Assembly (NCBI GenBank): GCA_023052935.1
Contig: CM041295.1
Coordinates: 109,618,711-109,682,710, forward strand
Reading direction: 5' to 3'
Length of the DNA stretch: 64,000 nucleotides
Source: Piezodorus guildinii
Taxonomy: Eukaryota; Arthropoda; Insecta; Hemiptera; Pentatomidae
Each line of letters begins with the position of its first letter. The first letter of the stretch is position 1. This document shows positions 36,195-48,050 of the stretch, in pieces. The position numbers were made by a program, and so were the translations under genes. Below the pieces are notes generated by a model, which did not search any database, was not told the DNA's origin, and worked only from the letters and a program-made list of their open reading frames with translations.

Positions 36195-36482
36195 AAAAAA
36201 TCATGAACAGTTTTGGGCCCAGTACATTTACTATTTGGCTCGTACTATTTATAGGCCAATGGCCGTGCAGTGAGGTGATTAGGCCGAAGAACACGCTCAG
36301 ACGACAGGTTTTCCTCATTTTCGTGTACCCACTTTATAGAGGCTGGGTGTGCCCCAGGAGGGTCTCCCTAGGATGCCCCCCGGCCGAAATAACAAAATTA
36401 ATAATATTCCGCCACAGCCGGGATTCGAACCCAGGACCCGGAGCATACTAGACTAGCGTTCTACCCACTAGACCACACCGCT
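36195..36482 (-). mobile_element. tRNA-derived SINE
   Basis: The minus strand starts GCGGTGTGGTCTAGTGGGTA (box A) and has GGGTTCGAATCCC (box B) 35 bases on, followed by a non-tRNA body of ~200 bp and an A-rich end. The acceptor arms do not pair (5' GCGGTGT against 3' CTGTGGC), which argues against a real tRNA gene. Confidence 0.78.
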
Positions 36483-37309
36483 TCCTACATTAAAAAATCC
36501 TCTAAATGGTTATCGACTTCGTTCAACTTTCATATTTACCCGTTTTTTACTAGTGCTAACATGATAATATGGTTCATTTTTTTGAATGCACAGAAGGAAA
36601 AAAAAATTAAGAGGAAAAAATTAACCTAAACGACATTAAATTTTACATGGTTACAGCGAGTTTACTCGAAATCGTTAGAGCCGTTTTTGAAAAGTTCAAG
36701 TAATTAAGAAAAGACGGTGGCCTCGGGACCTGCTAAATCAAAGGATGCATCTAAGTATTACCAAGACTTTACAAGCCCATAGCTGTAATTCTTCACATTT
36801 ACTTATTATGTTATTGTTTTTACTTTTATCAATGTCAATTAATAAATAAAAAGTTAAGAAGTGATACAAAAAAAAAAAAAAATAAACAATAACTTATCCC
36901 GCTTATACTCCAGTAATTAAATCTTAATCCTATTTTTTCCCCTTTGTGTTTGTGGTCTATAGCTAGCTAGAAATTGATGAGTTGTATTAAACTAAAATTT
37001 CATATTTCACGAGCTTGTTAGAGCACTTTTTCGACATAACCGGGGAACTAAGAGCCAAATTATACAGTGTTTTTTGCACCTTTTTAAGATTGTCTCAAAT
37101 CAGTACTAAGGATTTTGGTTAAACTCGCTTTATCGATTTAAAATTTAATAGGCTTTAATAACATGTAGGTCAGTTTCTTTTTTTTAAGATAAATTTCCTC
37201 CTCTTAAAGATCCTTATTTTTTTAGATTCGAAATTAGTAACGCTTCATCTTTTTAGAATTAATAAAAAAAAACGCTGCAATTAGCATTAATTACTAAATT
37301 TTTTCTTGC
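36483..37309. mobile_element. Dispersed-repeat fragments and a Jockey 3' tail
   Basis: At 36705-36740 the plus strand encodes the end of a Jockey-type protein (RRWPRDLLN), followed by a short 3' untranslated region and a poly-A at 36868-36882. On both sides are fragments of the dispersed repeat (36500-36700 and 37020-37170). No intact gene. Confidence 0.65.
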
Positions 37310-37515
37310 TCATGCCTACCTCGCCTTTGAAGGCTACACGGGGTTTCTCGGACCAGGTGGTAAGGACGGGGGATAAAATAAAATAAAAGCCCCTCATTCA
37401 CCGAGTCTGGAACTTGTAATTATTTGGTTTCAAATTATTTGTTCCTCTGTGTTGCTAGACAAACAGCGTTTGAAGCAACGCGCGCTAACCTGCTCAGCTA
37501 CCCCGCCCCCAATTA
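37310..37515 (-). mobile_element. Possible tRNA-derived SINE
   Basis: The minus strand begins GGGCGGGGTAGCTGAGCAGG and TTAGCGCGCGTTG, a plausible box A region like that in the 5185-5452 SINE. Box B is not clear. The body ends in an A/T-rich tract. Confidence 0.4.
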
Positions 37516-39460
37516 TTACATGATTACACAATGGTTTATTATTTCAAAATAAATATAATAGGGCTTAACTGTTTATAAAGCTATTTATAAACAGTTACCC
37601 AAGATGAAAAGCAATAAATAATTTAAAGAAAAATGGCCCAAAATTGTCCTAACGCTTTATCTCTGCTATTTCTGAACCGATTTCAATGATTCTTTTTTTG
37701 TTTTTTAAGAAATTTGATTCTTTATCGAATAGCACTATTGGCTATTATTATACGTATACGCGAAATTAATAAAAGTTACCGGAAAGTGATGAAAAGTCGA
37801 AAAAAATCTAACTGATTTTTGTAGATAAAAATATAATGGATTATTTGATAGAACACGTGTTCCTATCAACACATAATTTCCTTAATTATTTAACCTTCAT
37901 ATTTCCTCTCTTTTTGTGTTTTAAAAATTTTTAAATTGATTTTGACAACAGCCGTGTGTGGCGCGTACTACCAGATGTTTTTGGTTTAACATTGTTGTAT
38001 TTTGTCTCTTATATTTATATGTATATATAAGTTTTCTACTGTTCTTACCTTTCAGTCAATAAATAAACAATTTTATTTATGCAACGTTTCGAGAATTTAT
38101 TGTTCTCATATTCATGCAATTTTAGATAAAATAGTGCCTTACATAGACATCTGTGTGTATTATAAACTTTGAAAGAACACTGTGTACATATCTCTCTCTC
38201 TCTATTATATATATATATATATCATATTATATATTGCGGTGGACTCCTTTGTGCCCGAAACACCCACGGTTCTGGGTGGAGTAGGCGTTCTCAAGGACCA
38301 CCTTATCCAGCTCCAATATTCGCTCCAGATAATTCCCAAGCCCTGCCAACTTCCAGCGATAGCTTGTTCCGGAACCTCTGGAAGCACTGTCAACTATCAC
38401 GACTGATTATCATAGACACGTTCCCGGAATTACCAAGTCTAACTCCAGGGTTTCCTGCCTTGGATTTGCCGATGTCACCAGCTATCCTATTCATATTGGG
38501 CTTAATTCATTCATTAAAAAATCTGGTGTGAAAAACACACGACTTTCATTTACCTCCATTGTTAAAATCAATTTAAGAATTTCCAAATAAACAAATAAAT
38601 AATTATTATATTGAATTTCTATAGAAACATGTGTTTTACTAAATAATCTCTTATATTATTGTTTTAGTTTAACAATATTAAACAATCAGTTAGTTTTATC
38701 GCATTTTCATCAATCTTTATTATCTTTTAAAAGCTTGTGTATAAGATAATATTTTTTCTAAAATATTTAGCTTTCCAACTGTATATTATGCATGTATATT
38801 TTTGCGTTTTCTCATGTAGTTAAATTTGTGTCTACATCGATAATTTAATATAATGCGTTTTAGCTTCTTTTACATTACCCTCAAGATTTTATATTTAGTT
38901 TTATTATTATTAATTTTCTTTTTTTTACCTTATACTTGACTTGTTTATTTCGGATAGTATATAGCCCAGTCATTTTATGTTTTATCTAAGGAAAATTTCC
39001 TAGTGAGCTGGATTTTTGTATACACTTTTATCACGGTGTTGTAATGAAGATTTGAAAAATTGACATCGATTTCGTGCCGGCTAAAATAGTTATCAAGGTC
39101 AAAAGGTCACGAAGATCAGTTCTCCGTAAATATCTCGCATCCTGTTGCTCAGAAGTCAACAGTGGTCATAATAAAAATTTTTCCTTGCAAAATCATCTAA
39201 AAAAAAATTAGTGTTGCGTTTTTCTGTAAAATCAACCGTTTTTGGAGGAAAGCGCTGAGAAAGCGACTATATTATAACGATGCACTGGTTTCCTCACTAC
39301 CTACCAAGTAGAATTGCATCAAGGGGCTTTTATTTTTTACATGGTTTCCCCCGCATAATTCATGATATTCAATAAAAAGTTTTTTTTTATTCAAAAATAA
39401 TTTTTTTTTATATTGGAATTTTGTAAAATAAAAAAAAAAAAACTTTAGTGTATATAATAT

Positions 39461-39528
<68 letters not shown>

Positions 39529-39639
39529 TCATTGAAGATTAATTCGGCTTCTTAATCTTGTTTGTTTGTTCAACCGGACGATGCTTCAGTGGGAGTCCTA
39601 AATTTTGCCTATCTAGGTTTAATTAAGATAGAGAGAGAT
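37516..39639. other. Dispersed-repeat fragments and AT microsatellites
   Basis: Pieces of the dispersed repeat lie at 37780-37980 (minus) and 38515-38800 (plus). Alternating AT tracts lie at 38205-38235 and 39455-39523. A moderately GC-rich block at 38235-38515 is unrecognised. No gene is supported; the 120-codon ORF at 38169 starts in a CT/AT repeat. Confidence 0.5.
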
Positions 39640-39826
39640 CTTTAACGAGTACCTTACATCGCACATGCTCGGGACCACCTTTTTCCGTCCCATCCGAAGG
39701 ATGAAATAACTAAGGATTTTTTATTCCCTTAAAAAAATCTTAGGACCACCTGCGGGTTTGAACTCGTGACCTTTGGCATAGAAGGCTGTTATGCTAGCAA
39801 CCCTGCTACAGGTGATCCCCTTCTCT
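39640..39826 (-). mobile_element. tRNA-derived SINE
   Basis: The minus strand carries TAGCAGGGTTGCTAGCATAA as a box A-like region and GAGTTCAAACCCG as box B, at the expected distance. The body has an imperfect internal repeat of GGACCACC. Confidence 0.65.
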
Positions 39827-40566
39827 TTCTCTAATAGTAAATGTCGAGTGGCTCATTTATGGATTTGTTGAATCTGCGTTTTATCATGGCTGGCCACTGC
39901 GAATTCCACAAACTTTTAAACATCTCAATCCAATTTGTTAGCATCCACATTTGCCGCCACAATCTTTCGTACAATTACAAAAGATGGTGTTCAGTAGATC
40001 ATTCGGTGCTATGAGTATTCCTATTAATTGCTACATTCCCTACTTCAGTGGTGACTATTGGCTTACTTACTGTAAAAAGTGCGTTTGGAACCACTGTGCA
40101 CCGCAAACAATCAAAATCTATCTTCAAATGGTACTAAGTAGCTCCTGATTCTTCTAGCTCAAAAGCCGTTTATTTCCTTAACACCTTGAGAGCTGTTTTT
40201 TTTAAAAACAAAGAGAAAATTTCAAAAACGAGTTCAAAACAGAAGACTGCGCAGCATTAGATTGGGTCGTTATTGATAGGAATGGTCTAAAGGCTGAAGT
40301 TTAATCACTCTTCTTATTTGTAGGAAGAGGGAGTTGAATGATAGTCAGGAGTTAGTTAACTCTGGAAGTTAGGGAAGGGACTAGAACTATAGCAAAGGGC
40401 TCAATCTTGGAATTGCAATAGAGCCGCAACTGACAATCACCGCCGTCGGCCATTCTTCTTTCCTTAGTAAACCGTAATTAATCTACCTTCAGGGGGAAAG
40501 AGAATCAGCACTTCATTGAGATTGTATCCTTTTTCAATACTTCCGAATTTCATTGTCTTAATATAA
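39827..40566. other. No recognisable gene
   Basis: Mixed-composition DNA. The 65-codon ORF at 39951-40148 shows no motif. Nothing else is seen. Confidence 0.45.
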
Positions 40567-41381
40567 ACTTTTTTTTGTTTTAATGTTAAAATTGCTTTAT
40601 TGAGAAGTAATACAATCTGTCACTATCTTGGGCAATAAGTATTAGAGATAAAAGAAGTCATTCATTCCATATGTACAAAGTAAAATAAACAAAAAATAAA
40701 ATACCTCAATAACAAATGAAAAAATAAAAATAAAATAAATGAAATAAAAGAAAATAATTATAATCTTGGCCACATTCATACCTATATACAATATTTACAT
40801 ACTGCCCCTGGGAACTCCGAATTGAACCTCTGCATCCAGAAATGGATGCCAAAGCACAATGTCAGGAGATCCCAGCGCCTCTCAGTCAGCCGCGTCACCA
40901 ATCTAGTCAGTGGAGGGAGACTGATTGAGGGCGCTAGAGCCACACACTCTCAGGCATGAGTGGAGAAGTTGGCCATTGCCAGCACTCCAATTGCGTATTT
41001 ATAAGAGATCTCTCGGCCACTGCCGCCTCAACCGACGAGGAGGGTTGTAAGGATGGTTGGTACTAGATAAGGATTGTGCCAGAGGATTAGGAAGAAGAAT
41101 AAGTTTCTGGTGGAAAGTTGAGAATTTGGATGGGATGAGATCAAGGACATAAGGGATCTTGAGGTCATGATGTAAGGTCTTGTTTGTAACATAATAGGGA
41201 GCATTGACTATTGTTCTAAGGACTTTGGACTGAAAGGATTGGATACGTTTGATGTTCGAAAATTTAGTAGTACCCCATAGTTCAATTCCGTAGGTCCACA
41301 TAGGTTTGAGAATTGTCTTGTAAATTAATAGTTTGTTTCCAACGGAAAGTTGTGATGTTCTGTTCAGTAGTCTATATAACT
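40567..41381 (-). mobile_element. Jockey-type retrotransposon fragment, 3' part, split by palindrome 2
   Basis: On the minus strand 40999-41301 encodes the reverse transcriptase C-terminus (WTYGIELWGTTKFSNIKRIQ and, at the end, RRLRRQWPRDLL). It is followed by a ~430-bp 3' untranslated region with AATAAA near 40600 and an A-rich end at 40567-40580. The upstream coding part continues beyond the palindrome at 55191-55262 (LTWNPHTRLKRQ). This is a different subfamily from 28739-29885. Confidence 0.82.
41376..41381. repeat. Target-site duplication of palindrome 2, left
   Basis: ATAACT precedes the terminus AGTAGATGAAATATACC and is repeated at 55191-55196, six bases as for Polintons. Confidence 0.88.
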
Positions 41382-41965
41382 AGTAGATGAAATATACCGG
41401 TTCTGGCCCAGGGCTTCGGTGCCGAGCTGGCCCACTTTTTTGTGGAGCCAATCAGATTCCAGCATTTGGTCACGTGATCTATGGCGGGAGATCTGAACTT
41501 CAACCACGACCTAACCTTAACAGGGCTTCGGTGCAAGATGGCGGCGCCCATCATTTCACTCCAAAACTGGTAGCCTTTATTGAACGATTGTTCGCGATCG
41601 TCCCTGTCGTTCGTGATCTACCCAATCGAACCTAACCTCATATATTTAGCCCTATTTATTGATTTAATATTCATTTTTCCTTAAAATATAAACAAAATAA
41701 CCTTCTTATCACTATATAATATCAAATAAATAAGACCAATAAAACTTCAATAGTAGATAAGAAATGGGAGAGCTGGCACACCGATTCCTCCATCCCCTCC
41801 CCTACCACTCTTAACCACCTATGACGTCATCACGACCTAACCTTAACTACTATGGTTCGCGCCATCGACCTAACCTAAACCACTAAGCCACGCCCCTTTT
41901 TAGTCACGTGACCCTTCATCAACCTAACCTAAACCACTAAGCCACGCCCCTTTTTGATCACGTGA

Positions 41966-42690
41966 CCCCTGTTTGAGGTTATAAAGCATGAGTCTACCCG
42001 GCGTCCATTTTCTTTTCCCTACGTTTTGGGCTAATTTAGTATTTATAAAGCATGAGTCTACCCGGACGCCAATTTGCTCCCCCCACTCCTGCATTAGTTA
42101 ACCAATGAGAGTGCCTAACTTGAGAGTTTATAAAGCATGAGTCTACCCGGCGTCCATTTTTCTTTTCCCTACGTTTTGGGCTAATTTAGTCTTTATAAAG
42201 CATGAGTCTACCCGTCCGCCATTTTCTTTTATGGCGTCACAGTTTACAAAGCATGAGTCTACTCGACGTCCATTTTGCTCCCCCCACTCCTGCATTAGTT
42301 AACCAATCAGAGTGCCTAACTTGAGAGTTCCTCCCGGCTAGGTCCGATGGTCAAATTGTAATGTGTGCTTTTACGAAACCTTTCAAACTGTGACATAACC
42401 TTACTATTGTTTACATTTTTTGAAACCTCCCTTACTGTTACATAACCTTCTCATTGTTTACATTTTGCTCCCCCCACTCCTTCAATAGTTAACCAATGAG
42501 AGTGCCTAACTTGAGAGTTTATAAAGCATGAGTCTACCCGGCGTCCATTTTCTTTTCCCTACGTTTTGGGCTAATTTAGTATTTTTATAAAGCATGAGTC
42601 TACCCGTCCGCCATTTTGTTTTATGACGTCACAATTTAAAAGCCTTAAGTCTATCCAGCCGCCATTTTGTTTTTTTAATATAGGATGAAT
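41966..42690. repeat. Subterminal repeat array of palindrome 2, left arm (mirrored at 53882-54606)
   Basis: TATAAAGCATGAGTCTACCC and close variants occur seven times (about 41985, 42049, 42131, 42199, 42256, 42524 and 42589). They alternate with two other modules: CTACGTTTTGGGCTAATTTA and CCCCCCACTCCTGCATTAGT followed by AACCAATGAGAGTG. Each copy combines a TATAAA with a following CCATTTT. Palindrome 1 lacks the array. It may be promoter-like or merely a tandem expansion. Confidence 0.75.
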
Positions 42691-43616
42691 ATACCTGACC
42701 GGTTCGAGCATGCACCGACATGTCGAATCATGTAAAAACAGGTTAGCGAAAGTACAAACAGGTTTGAATCATGTTGAAGCATGCAGGTATGTGAAACGGA
42801 AACATGGACTTTGAACCTTCCTAATGCCTTTAATATAAACATCGTTATAGGGCTTCTTAATCCTATACAGCTTTGAACTTTGATCTTTAATCCTACATTT
42901 TAAGTAGCGATAAAAGGTTCCTTAAGCTCTTGGACCATGGGCTATTATCTTCCTATGTATAATGATTTTTAATACTATACAGCTGTGAACTTTGGTCATC
43001 AATCCTACATTTTAAGTAGCGATAAAAGATTCCTTAAGCTCTGAGACTTTGAAGCATTATCCTCTTAAGTATATATATAAATATAATGCGGACCTTGTAC
43101 GTTTTATCTCTTAGTATAGTAAAAAGATTTAATCGTAAACAAGCTTAATTTAAGACGTAAACATCAAATTTGTACTGATAGTGTATAAATATATAATAAT
43201 ATAAAACTTGTACCTATTTCGGTAGGCGAGTATAATTTTTTATATATTTTTTCAACATTTTTAGTTATTTTCTCATCTTCTTAGACCATTTTTTAACTTT
43301 TATATGTATTATTTACTTATCATTAACAATTCTGCTTTAGAATTGCTATTAGCGATGTTTTCGGAAGAGTTCGTCTAATCTCGGCCGGCTTCGGTCTTCT
43401 ACCTAACTTCGCTATAATCCTTAATTCTTCCGAAAGAAATAAACAATGATAACGTTAATGCTCTCGAACGAAAACAAATTAATATTATTTGATGTACTTT
43501 AGTGTAAATAATAATAATATAGTTGTGAATTATAATAATGATATACTACATCGTAATGGTTTCCTATTAAATGAGTTTATAATATTATTATTAAGTAAAG
43601 TGTTGTACCTTTTTTT

Positions 43617-43677
43617 GTTCGGCATTAAGCCTTAAGCCTCTTCACCACGTCAAGGTAAAGGTACATCGAAGAGGTTT
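43617..43677 (-). promoter_or_regulatory. Conserved noncoding block 2, palindrome 2 left arm
   Basis: Sixty of 61 bases match 13926-13986 of palindrome 1, including the CCTCTTC/GAAGAGG stem, although the AT-rich DNA on the gene side is different. Confidence 0.65.
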
Positions 43678-44157
43678 TGTTTTTTTTAATTTTTTTTTTT
43701 AATAATTTTTTAGCTTTTTATGTGAATTTTTTTTAAATTTATTAGTTTTATTATTTTTTTTTACAATTTCATTTTTTAAATAAAATTAAACGAAAAAATA
43801 AAAATCTGAATTCGTAAAAAATAAAAATAAAATATAATCTTCTATGTGATACAATCAATAATTAAATGAAACATTTTTTAATAAAAATTAAATGTAAAAT
43901 AAAGCAAATAAAAATCTGAATTTATTTAAACATAAAATGTCATCTTCTATGTAATACAATGTAGAATTAAATAAAACATATCCTTTTCTTTTTTTTTTTG
44001 TAATAGGTCAGTTCATCACGAGAATCTTTTGGGATGGTCGGAAGAGTATGGCAAATCAGAAACGGTGTATGAAGTACATATGAAATAATGTGCTTAAGAT
44101 ATTTTCGATTAAGCCAAAGATAAGAAAACATTTCTTTTCTTCTTAAATTTTTTGTTC

Positions 44158-44331
44158 ATGTATTTGAAAGAGAAATATGAGCATCGAAATTATTCTGCAG
44201 GGTTATTCTATTCACCACACATTCACTCACACATTCAGGTTTAGAGGCTGTTAGACCATGCCATTGACCTTCATTCAGGGTTTATAGGTGTTCAAACCGT
44301 GACAGTGACCCCTTTCATTCATGGTGAATAG
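44158..44331 (-). promoter_or_regulatory. Conserved noncoding block 1, palindrome 2 left arm
   Basis: A 174-bp match to 14293-14466 with one difference (CACCACACATT here, CACCTCACATT there). It lies about 160 bp 3' of the capsid-like gene, the same relative place as behind the polymerase gene in palindrome 1. Confidence 0.75.
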
Positions 44332-44490
44332 CTTTAAGATTAATAATGCCTTGAAGACTTGTAAGCTTGATCAAACAGAGAAAACTCTTTAATAATATAA
44401 CCTCCCAGGCTATCGACAAAGCACTGAAAGTCTACTATCGCTCCGCTTGCCGTAGCCATACTGAACACTGAGCAAAGGATTCACCCCATT

Positions 44491-45726
44491 TTATACCATT
44501 CGCCGAACTGTACCAATTAGAGGATTATACTCTACGAGCCTATCGTGTACGATTAGACAATATGCTGTAGTATTTGCCGGGAATGAAATTTTCGATTCAA
44601 ATTCTAATCTTACATCGACTGGTCCACTTTTTATAGATTCAGACTGCTTTGAGCAATCTATTACAATTAAAGGTGATTTATCTTTAAAGTTTTGTAAAGA
44701 GGACAAAGGTTGCATTTGTCCACCATAATAAGAATTTTGAAATAAAGCATACATATGATAGAGCAAAGCGAACCGATTTGACGACATATCTATATTTAAA
44801 TCATCATACGGATAAGCTTTACAATTTAGAAACAATTTAACATTGGAAATATTACAATGATCAAAGTGGCTTGCATCTTTTTGAGAATTTTTCAGTCTTC
44901 CAGTTTGAAAAGTTAATATTACATAACGCGGTTTTTCTAGCTGACTGGATGTTTTGACTGACCAGATTTGTCTCTGACTTGCTGGCAGTAAAGGATAATC
45001 GTAAAGTTCCCAGGTTCTAAAGGCTAGTGAAAATATTTTTTCTGATTTGAGATGACGCATCAAAGCCAGCTTCTGATGTTCGTTTACGGTAACATAAGGT
45101 AGCTTCCAGCATAGCCTATCCAGTTCTATTTTACACTTTTCTGCCGCATTAGTCCCAGCTACTGGTTGGCTAGTGATATAGCAATTTTCATCATGTCTGC
45201 TTCTTATGAATATCAGTTCTTGCTTTACATTCATTACGATTTTCTGATAATCCTCACAGAACCCAAGAAGGGATGATAAAGGAACACATAGGTTGAAACA
45301 CCCCTCTGCCGATGTAATGTTTAATGTATCACTTTGTGGATAGCACCATCCCCAATTATCCAAAAACTGGGAACCTCCCTTGAGCGAAACTAGATTTTTC
45401 AAAGTTGAAGTGATTCCAGGATTTTTCACACGGTCTATTTCGACTCCACTCAATTCTTACCTTATTTCATCAAACAAAAACGCAAACATGTTGTTTGTTA
45501 ATTTTGATGCAATAGGAACTGCTGAACCATCCTGCTTTAGAAATCTTCCTTCTACATACAGCAGGCTTTGACTAGGTAGTGTGTATAAATCTTGATGTTG
45601 CAGACTGATGCGTATTTCATCCCCTGGCTGAAGATTTGTTGACGAATAAGGATGGTGAGAATGAAATTCAATCCCTTCAACTGAATTATCAAAAGTACCA
45701 GCTTCTTCCAAATTCAATATTTCCAT
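44491..45726 (-). pseudogene. Capsid-like protein (double jelly-roll type), left-arm copy
   Basis: The 411-codon frame starts at ATG 45726 and is interrupted by a single TAA at 45457-45459, identical in the right arm. The sequence around the stop (FLFDEIR before, ELSGVEIDRVKNPG after) is a conserved block in a widespread invertebrate and Polinton family that I recall as double jelly-roll-like. Later motifs include DNWGW and a C-terminal half rich in beta-strand-like stretches. Jelly-roll proteins form the icosahedral shell in the virus-like relatives of Polintons. Whether this is the major or the penton-type protein I cannot decide. The stop lies in AAGGTAAGA, a perfect splice-donor match, but coding similarity continues directly after it. 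Confidence 0.75.
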
Positions 45727-45919
45727 GTTGATGATAAAACGTAATATCCTGCGGTTTGAAGAAATCTAATATTGCTCGCAGTTAACGATGTGCACTCAAC
45801 AATGGCTTTCACTGGAATGATACTTTTTCTCTCTGAAGACGCGCTTTTATGTACTTTCTTAAAGTCCAACCCCATCGCTGTCTGACTACTGAATGGACAT
45901 TTCTTTGTTATAACACCCT

Positions 45920-46356
45920 TTATATCAGATCAAGCAGGAAGAGTAAACAAAGCTGACCACAGTTGTTTGAACCTACTTTCTGGAATTGTCTTCTATTTGA
46001 TGAAATTCGGCAATCTTTCATGTACCGAACGAAATCACTTGGCGGTTTTTCTCCACTGCTGTCAAAGAACTGAACGTATTTTCCTCTTTTCTACCACTAC
46101 TAGTGTCTAGATTAAAAATACCACGTTCAGATTTCCACGGCTTTGTAGGAAATTCATCTACCATAAAAACTCCTCTAAAACGGCACACTTTATGAAGTTT
46201 TGCTAATCTGAGTAAGTCGAAATTGCTCAACCTTTGGCGAGGAAAAGTTTTTAAGATCTCTTTGGCTTTAGTTTTCAACTGATGTACATTTCCCCCGATC
46301 CTCTTTGGCGTGGAAATGACTCGCATCTTTTTCTTCTTGTTTGTAACACGCTTCAT
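45920..46356 (-). pseudogene. PRO: Adenovirus-type cysteine protease, left-arm copy with 25-bp deletion
   Basis: This is the mirror of the right-arm protease, but a deletion between 46092 and 46093 (relative to the right arm) removes the bases encoding the catalytic His motif GTHW and shifts the frame. The downstream residues including the Cys are still present in the DNA but out of frame. Translation from the ATG at 46356 would end after an unrelated tail at 46018. A one-base insertion (CCCC at 45870-45873) lies further downstream in noncoding DNA. Protease activity from this arm is lost. Confidence 0.88.
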
Positions 46357-46389
46357 GGTCAACTGATACAGAGGTAATGCTGACAAGCC

Positions 46390-47319
46390 TTATATACCCA
46401 CATTCTTGCTATCAACCCATGAATTATGAGAACTGTCAAAACCTAGCCACTTCACTAGAGCTTTATTACTTTTCCTTTTTACAACTCTTTCTACAAGGTA
46501 ACAATTAGGATGCTTTACAAGTTGCAATTCCTCTAGATAGAAACCACCAGCAATGGTGTCTCCGCGATCATCCTTCAGATGATAGGTGATAGGTACCGTT
46601 TTTTTCACTTCAGCTATAGTAAATATTTCTGTAGACCATGATGGTTGATAACCTTTCGCAAACTGTGCTTTATACTTTGATATCCTTACATGATCGCCAA
46701 CTTTAAATTTCGCAGTCTTTTTTGTACTCGTTTTCTTAGAATAAACTTCTTTTATTAGTTTTGCTTCAATCTTAAATCCATGAACGGATCCCGGTGCCAT
46801 CTTGATTGTACTATGTTTTGTTTTATTATATTTGTCTACTAATGCCGGTAGTATTACAAGCCAATTGTAGTTGCCTTGTATACTAAACTTTTTCCACATG
46901 GTTGACTTTAGAGTGCGATTAAACCTTTCTATTATTGATGCTTTTAGGTTACTATATGTTGAATAATGATTGATATTACAAGATGTCATGAGTTTTCGAA
47001 ATACTTGGTTATAAAACTCTTTACCATTGTCTGTTTGCAAATTCTTTGGCTTTCTCTCAGATAATACTTTCTCGAAACCTTGACACACTACAGACGCAGT
47101 TTTATTCTTGATAGGCACTACCCAAGCATATTTAGAAAAACAATCTATTACAGTGAGCAAATATTTGTAACCTTTATTAAATTTAGCATAAGGAATCATT
47201 TCAACCAAGTCAGCCTGCCATAAATCATCAATACCTTTGAGTAAAACAGATCTTCTTTTAAAAACCCTCCTAGCAGGTTTGTGCAATTCATGTACGATCT
47301 GCTCTTTAACGGATGCCAT
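46390..47319 (-). CDS. INT: Retrovirus-like integrase with C-terminal chromodomain, left-arm copy
   Basis: A 309-residue intact frame, identical in protein to the right-arm copy at 49229-50158. The DDE catalytic core is at D37 (WQADL), D97 (QTDNG) and E131 (IIERFN). A chromodomain-like end is near residues 273-309 (VERVVKR...ALVKWLGFDSSHNSW). Polinton integrases insert the linear element into chromosomal DNA and give six-base duplications, which fits the flanks found here. It is one of two intact coding sequences for the same protein in this element. Confidence 0.92.
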   Translation of the reverse strand: MASVKEQIVHELHKPARRVFKRRSVLLKGIDDLWQADLVEMIPYAKFNKGYKYLLTVIDCFSKYAWVVPIKNKTASVVCQGFEKVLSERKPKNLQTDNGKEFYNQVFRKLMTSCNINHYSTYSNLKASIIERFNRTLKSTMWKKFSIQGNYNWLVILPALVDKYNKTKHSTIKMAPGSVHGFKIEAKLIKEVYSKKTSTKKTAKFKVGDHVRISKYKAQFAKGYQPSWSTEIFTIAEVKKTVPITYHLKDDRGDTIAGGFYLEELQLVKHPNCYLVERVVKRKSNKALVKWLGFDSSHNSWVDSKNVGI

Positions 47320-47346
47320 GACGTACTGTTAATCTTCTCATCTGCG

Positions 47347-48050
47347 CTACACTATTATACCCCCTTCTCTAAGTTGAGCTTCTATTCGCAAGATCTCACT
47401 CTTTCCTGTTTGAGAGCCAATCAAATATCTCATTCGATTAACTAATACGTTTGGATCAACAATGCCTGTACCGCTTTTTGATTTGAACAATTTTGAGATA
47501 ACATTTTTGTATTTGGGGTAATTTTTAAGTCTTATCATATTACCGCTTGGGCTATGTCCCTCGAAATGTGCATTAGTTTGCATCAAAATCTTTTTATACA
47601 AAGCATAATCACTTTGTTTAACGAATGATAGATTCGGATTTTTTATAAATAACAATTCGAAGAGACCTGGTGTACCATGATAGATATCATCACCTATAGT
47701 AAGAATATCTTCATTGATAGAAATCACTGTATCGCCGATGGTAAACTTGTGACCATCATATTTGATTCCATATACAGTATCCAGATCTTTAATGTCATTG
47801 TTCACAAGCTTTATTATATACTTTGAGGATATATTTCCAATCTTTTCTAAATATTTTTGTAACATTTCTTCTCCTTTAGGAGTTTGAGTTGCTTCTCTCA
47901 CCTCCTGCAGTGGGGTTTTCGGTGGCTCACACTCTTCTTCCGACTTTAGAATTGGTGTACTTTCCCAAACGTGCTCTAAACGACGAGTAAATATTTTAGA
48001 AGGCCCAGGCTTTGGTGTTGTATCTGTTAGTGACGATTGTTCTAGACAAT
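47347..48050 (-). pseudogene. Unknown Polinton protein, left-arm copy truncated at the loop
   Basis: This is the mirror of the right-arm gene at 48239-49201, but the symmetry ends at 48050, so the first ~86 codons and the native start are missing. An in-frame ATG at 47901 could still give a 184-residue C-terminal product containing the conserved GTPGLFELLFIKNP and TNAHFEGHSPSG stretch. Truncation by the palindrome junction is the cause, not point mutation. Confidence 0.8.

Noticed and set aside
36411..36482. A tRNA gene on the minus strand.
   Set aside because: Boxes A and B are good but the acceptor and anticodon stems do not pair, and an unrelated body follows, so it is a SINE head.
38169..38531. 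120-codon ORF.
   Set aside because: It begins in CT and AT simple repeats, has no motif, and overlaps other open frames on both strands.
42000..42650. CRISPR-like array.
   Set aside because: The repeated units have unequal spacing, the intervening sequence is itself repeated, and the context is a eukaryotic transposon.
42700..42800. p53-like half sites (several CATG-centred decamers) in the subterminal region.
   Set aside because: CATG boxes are clustered here and at 13130-13190, but the flanking purine/pyrimidine pattern is only partly right and no functional link can be shown from sequence.
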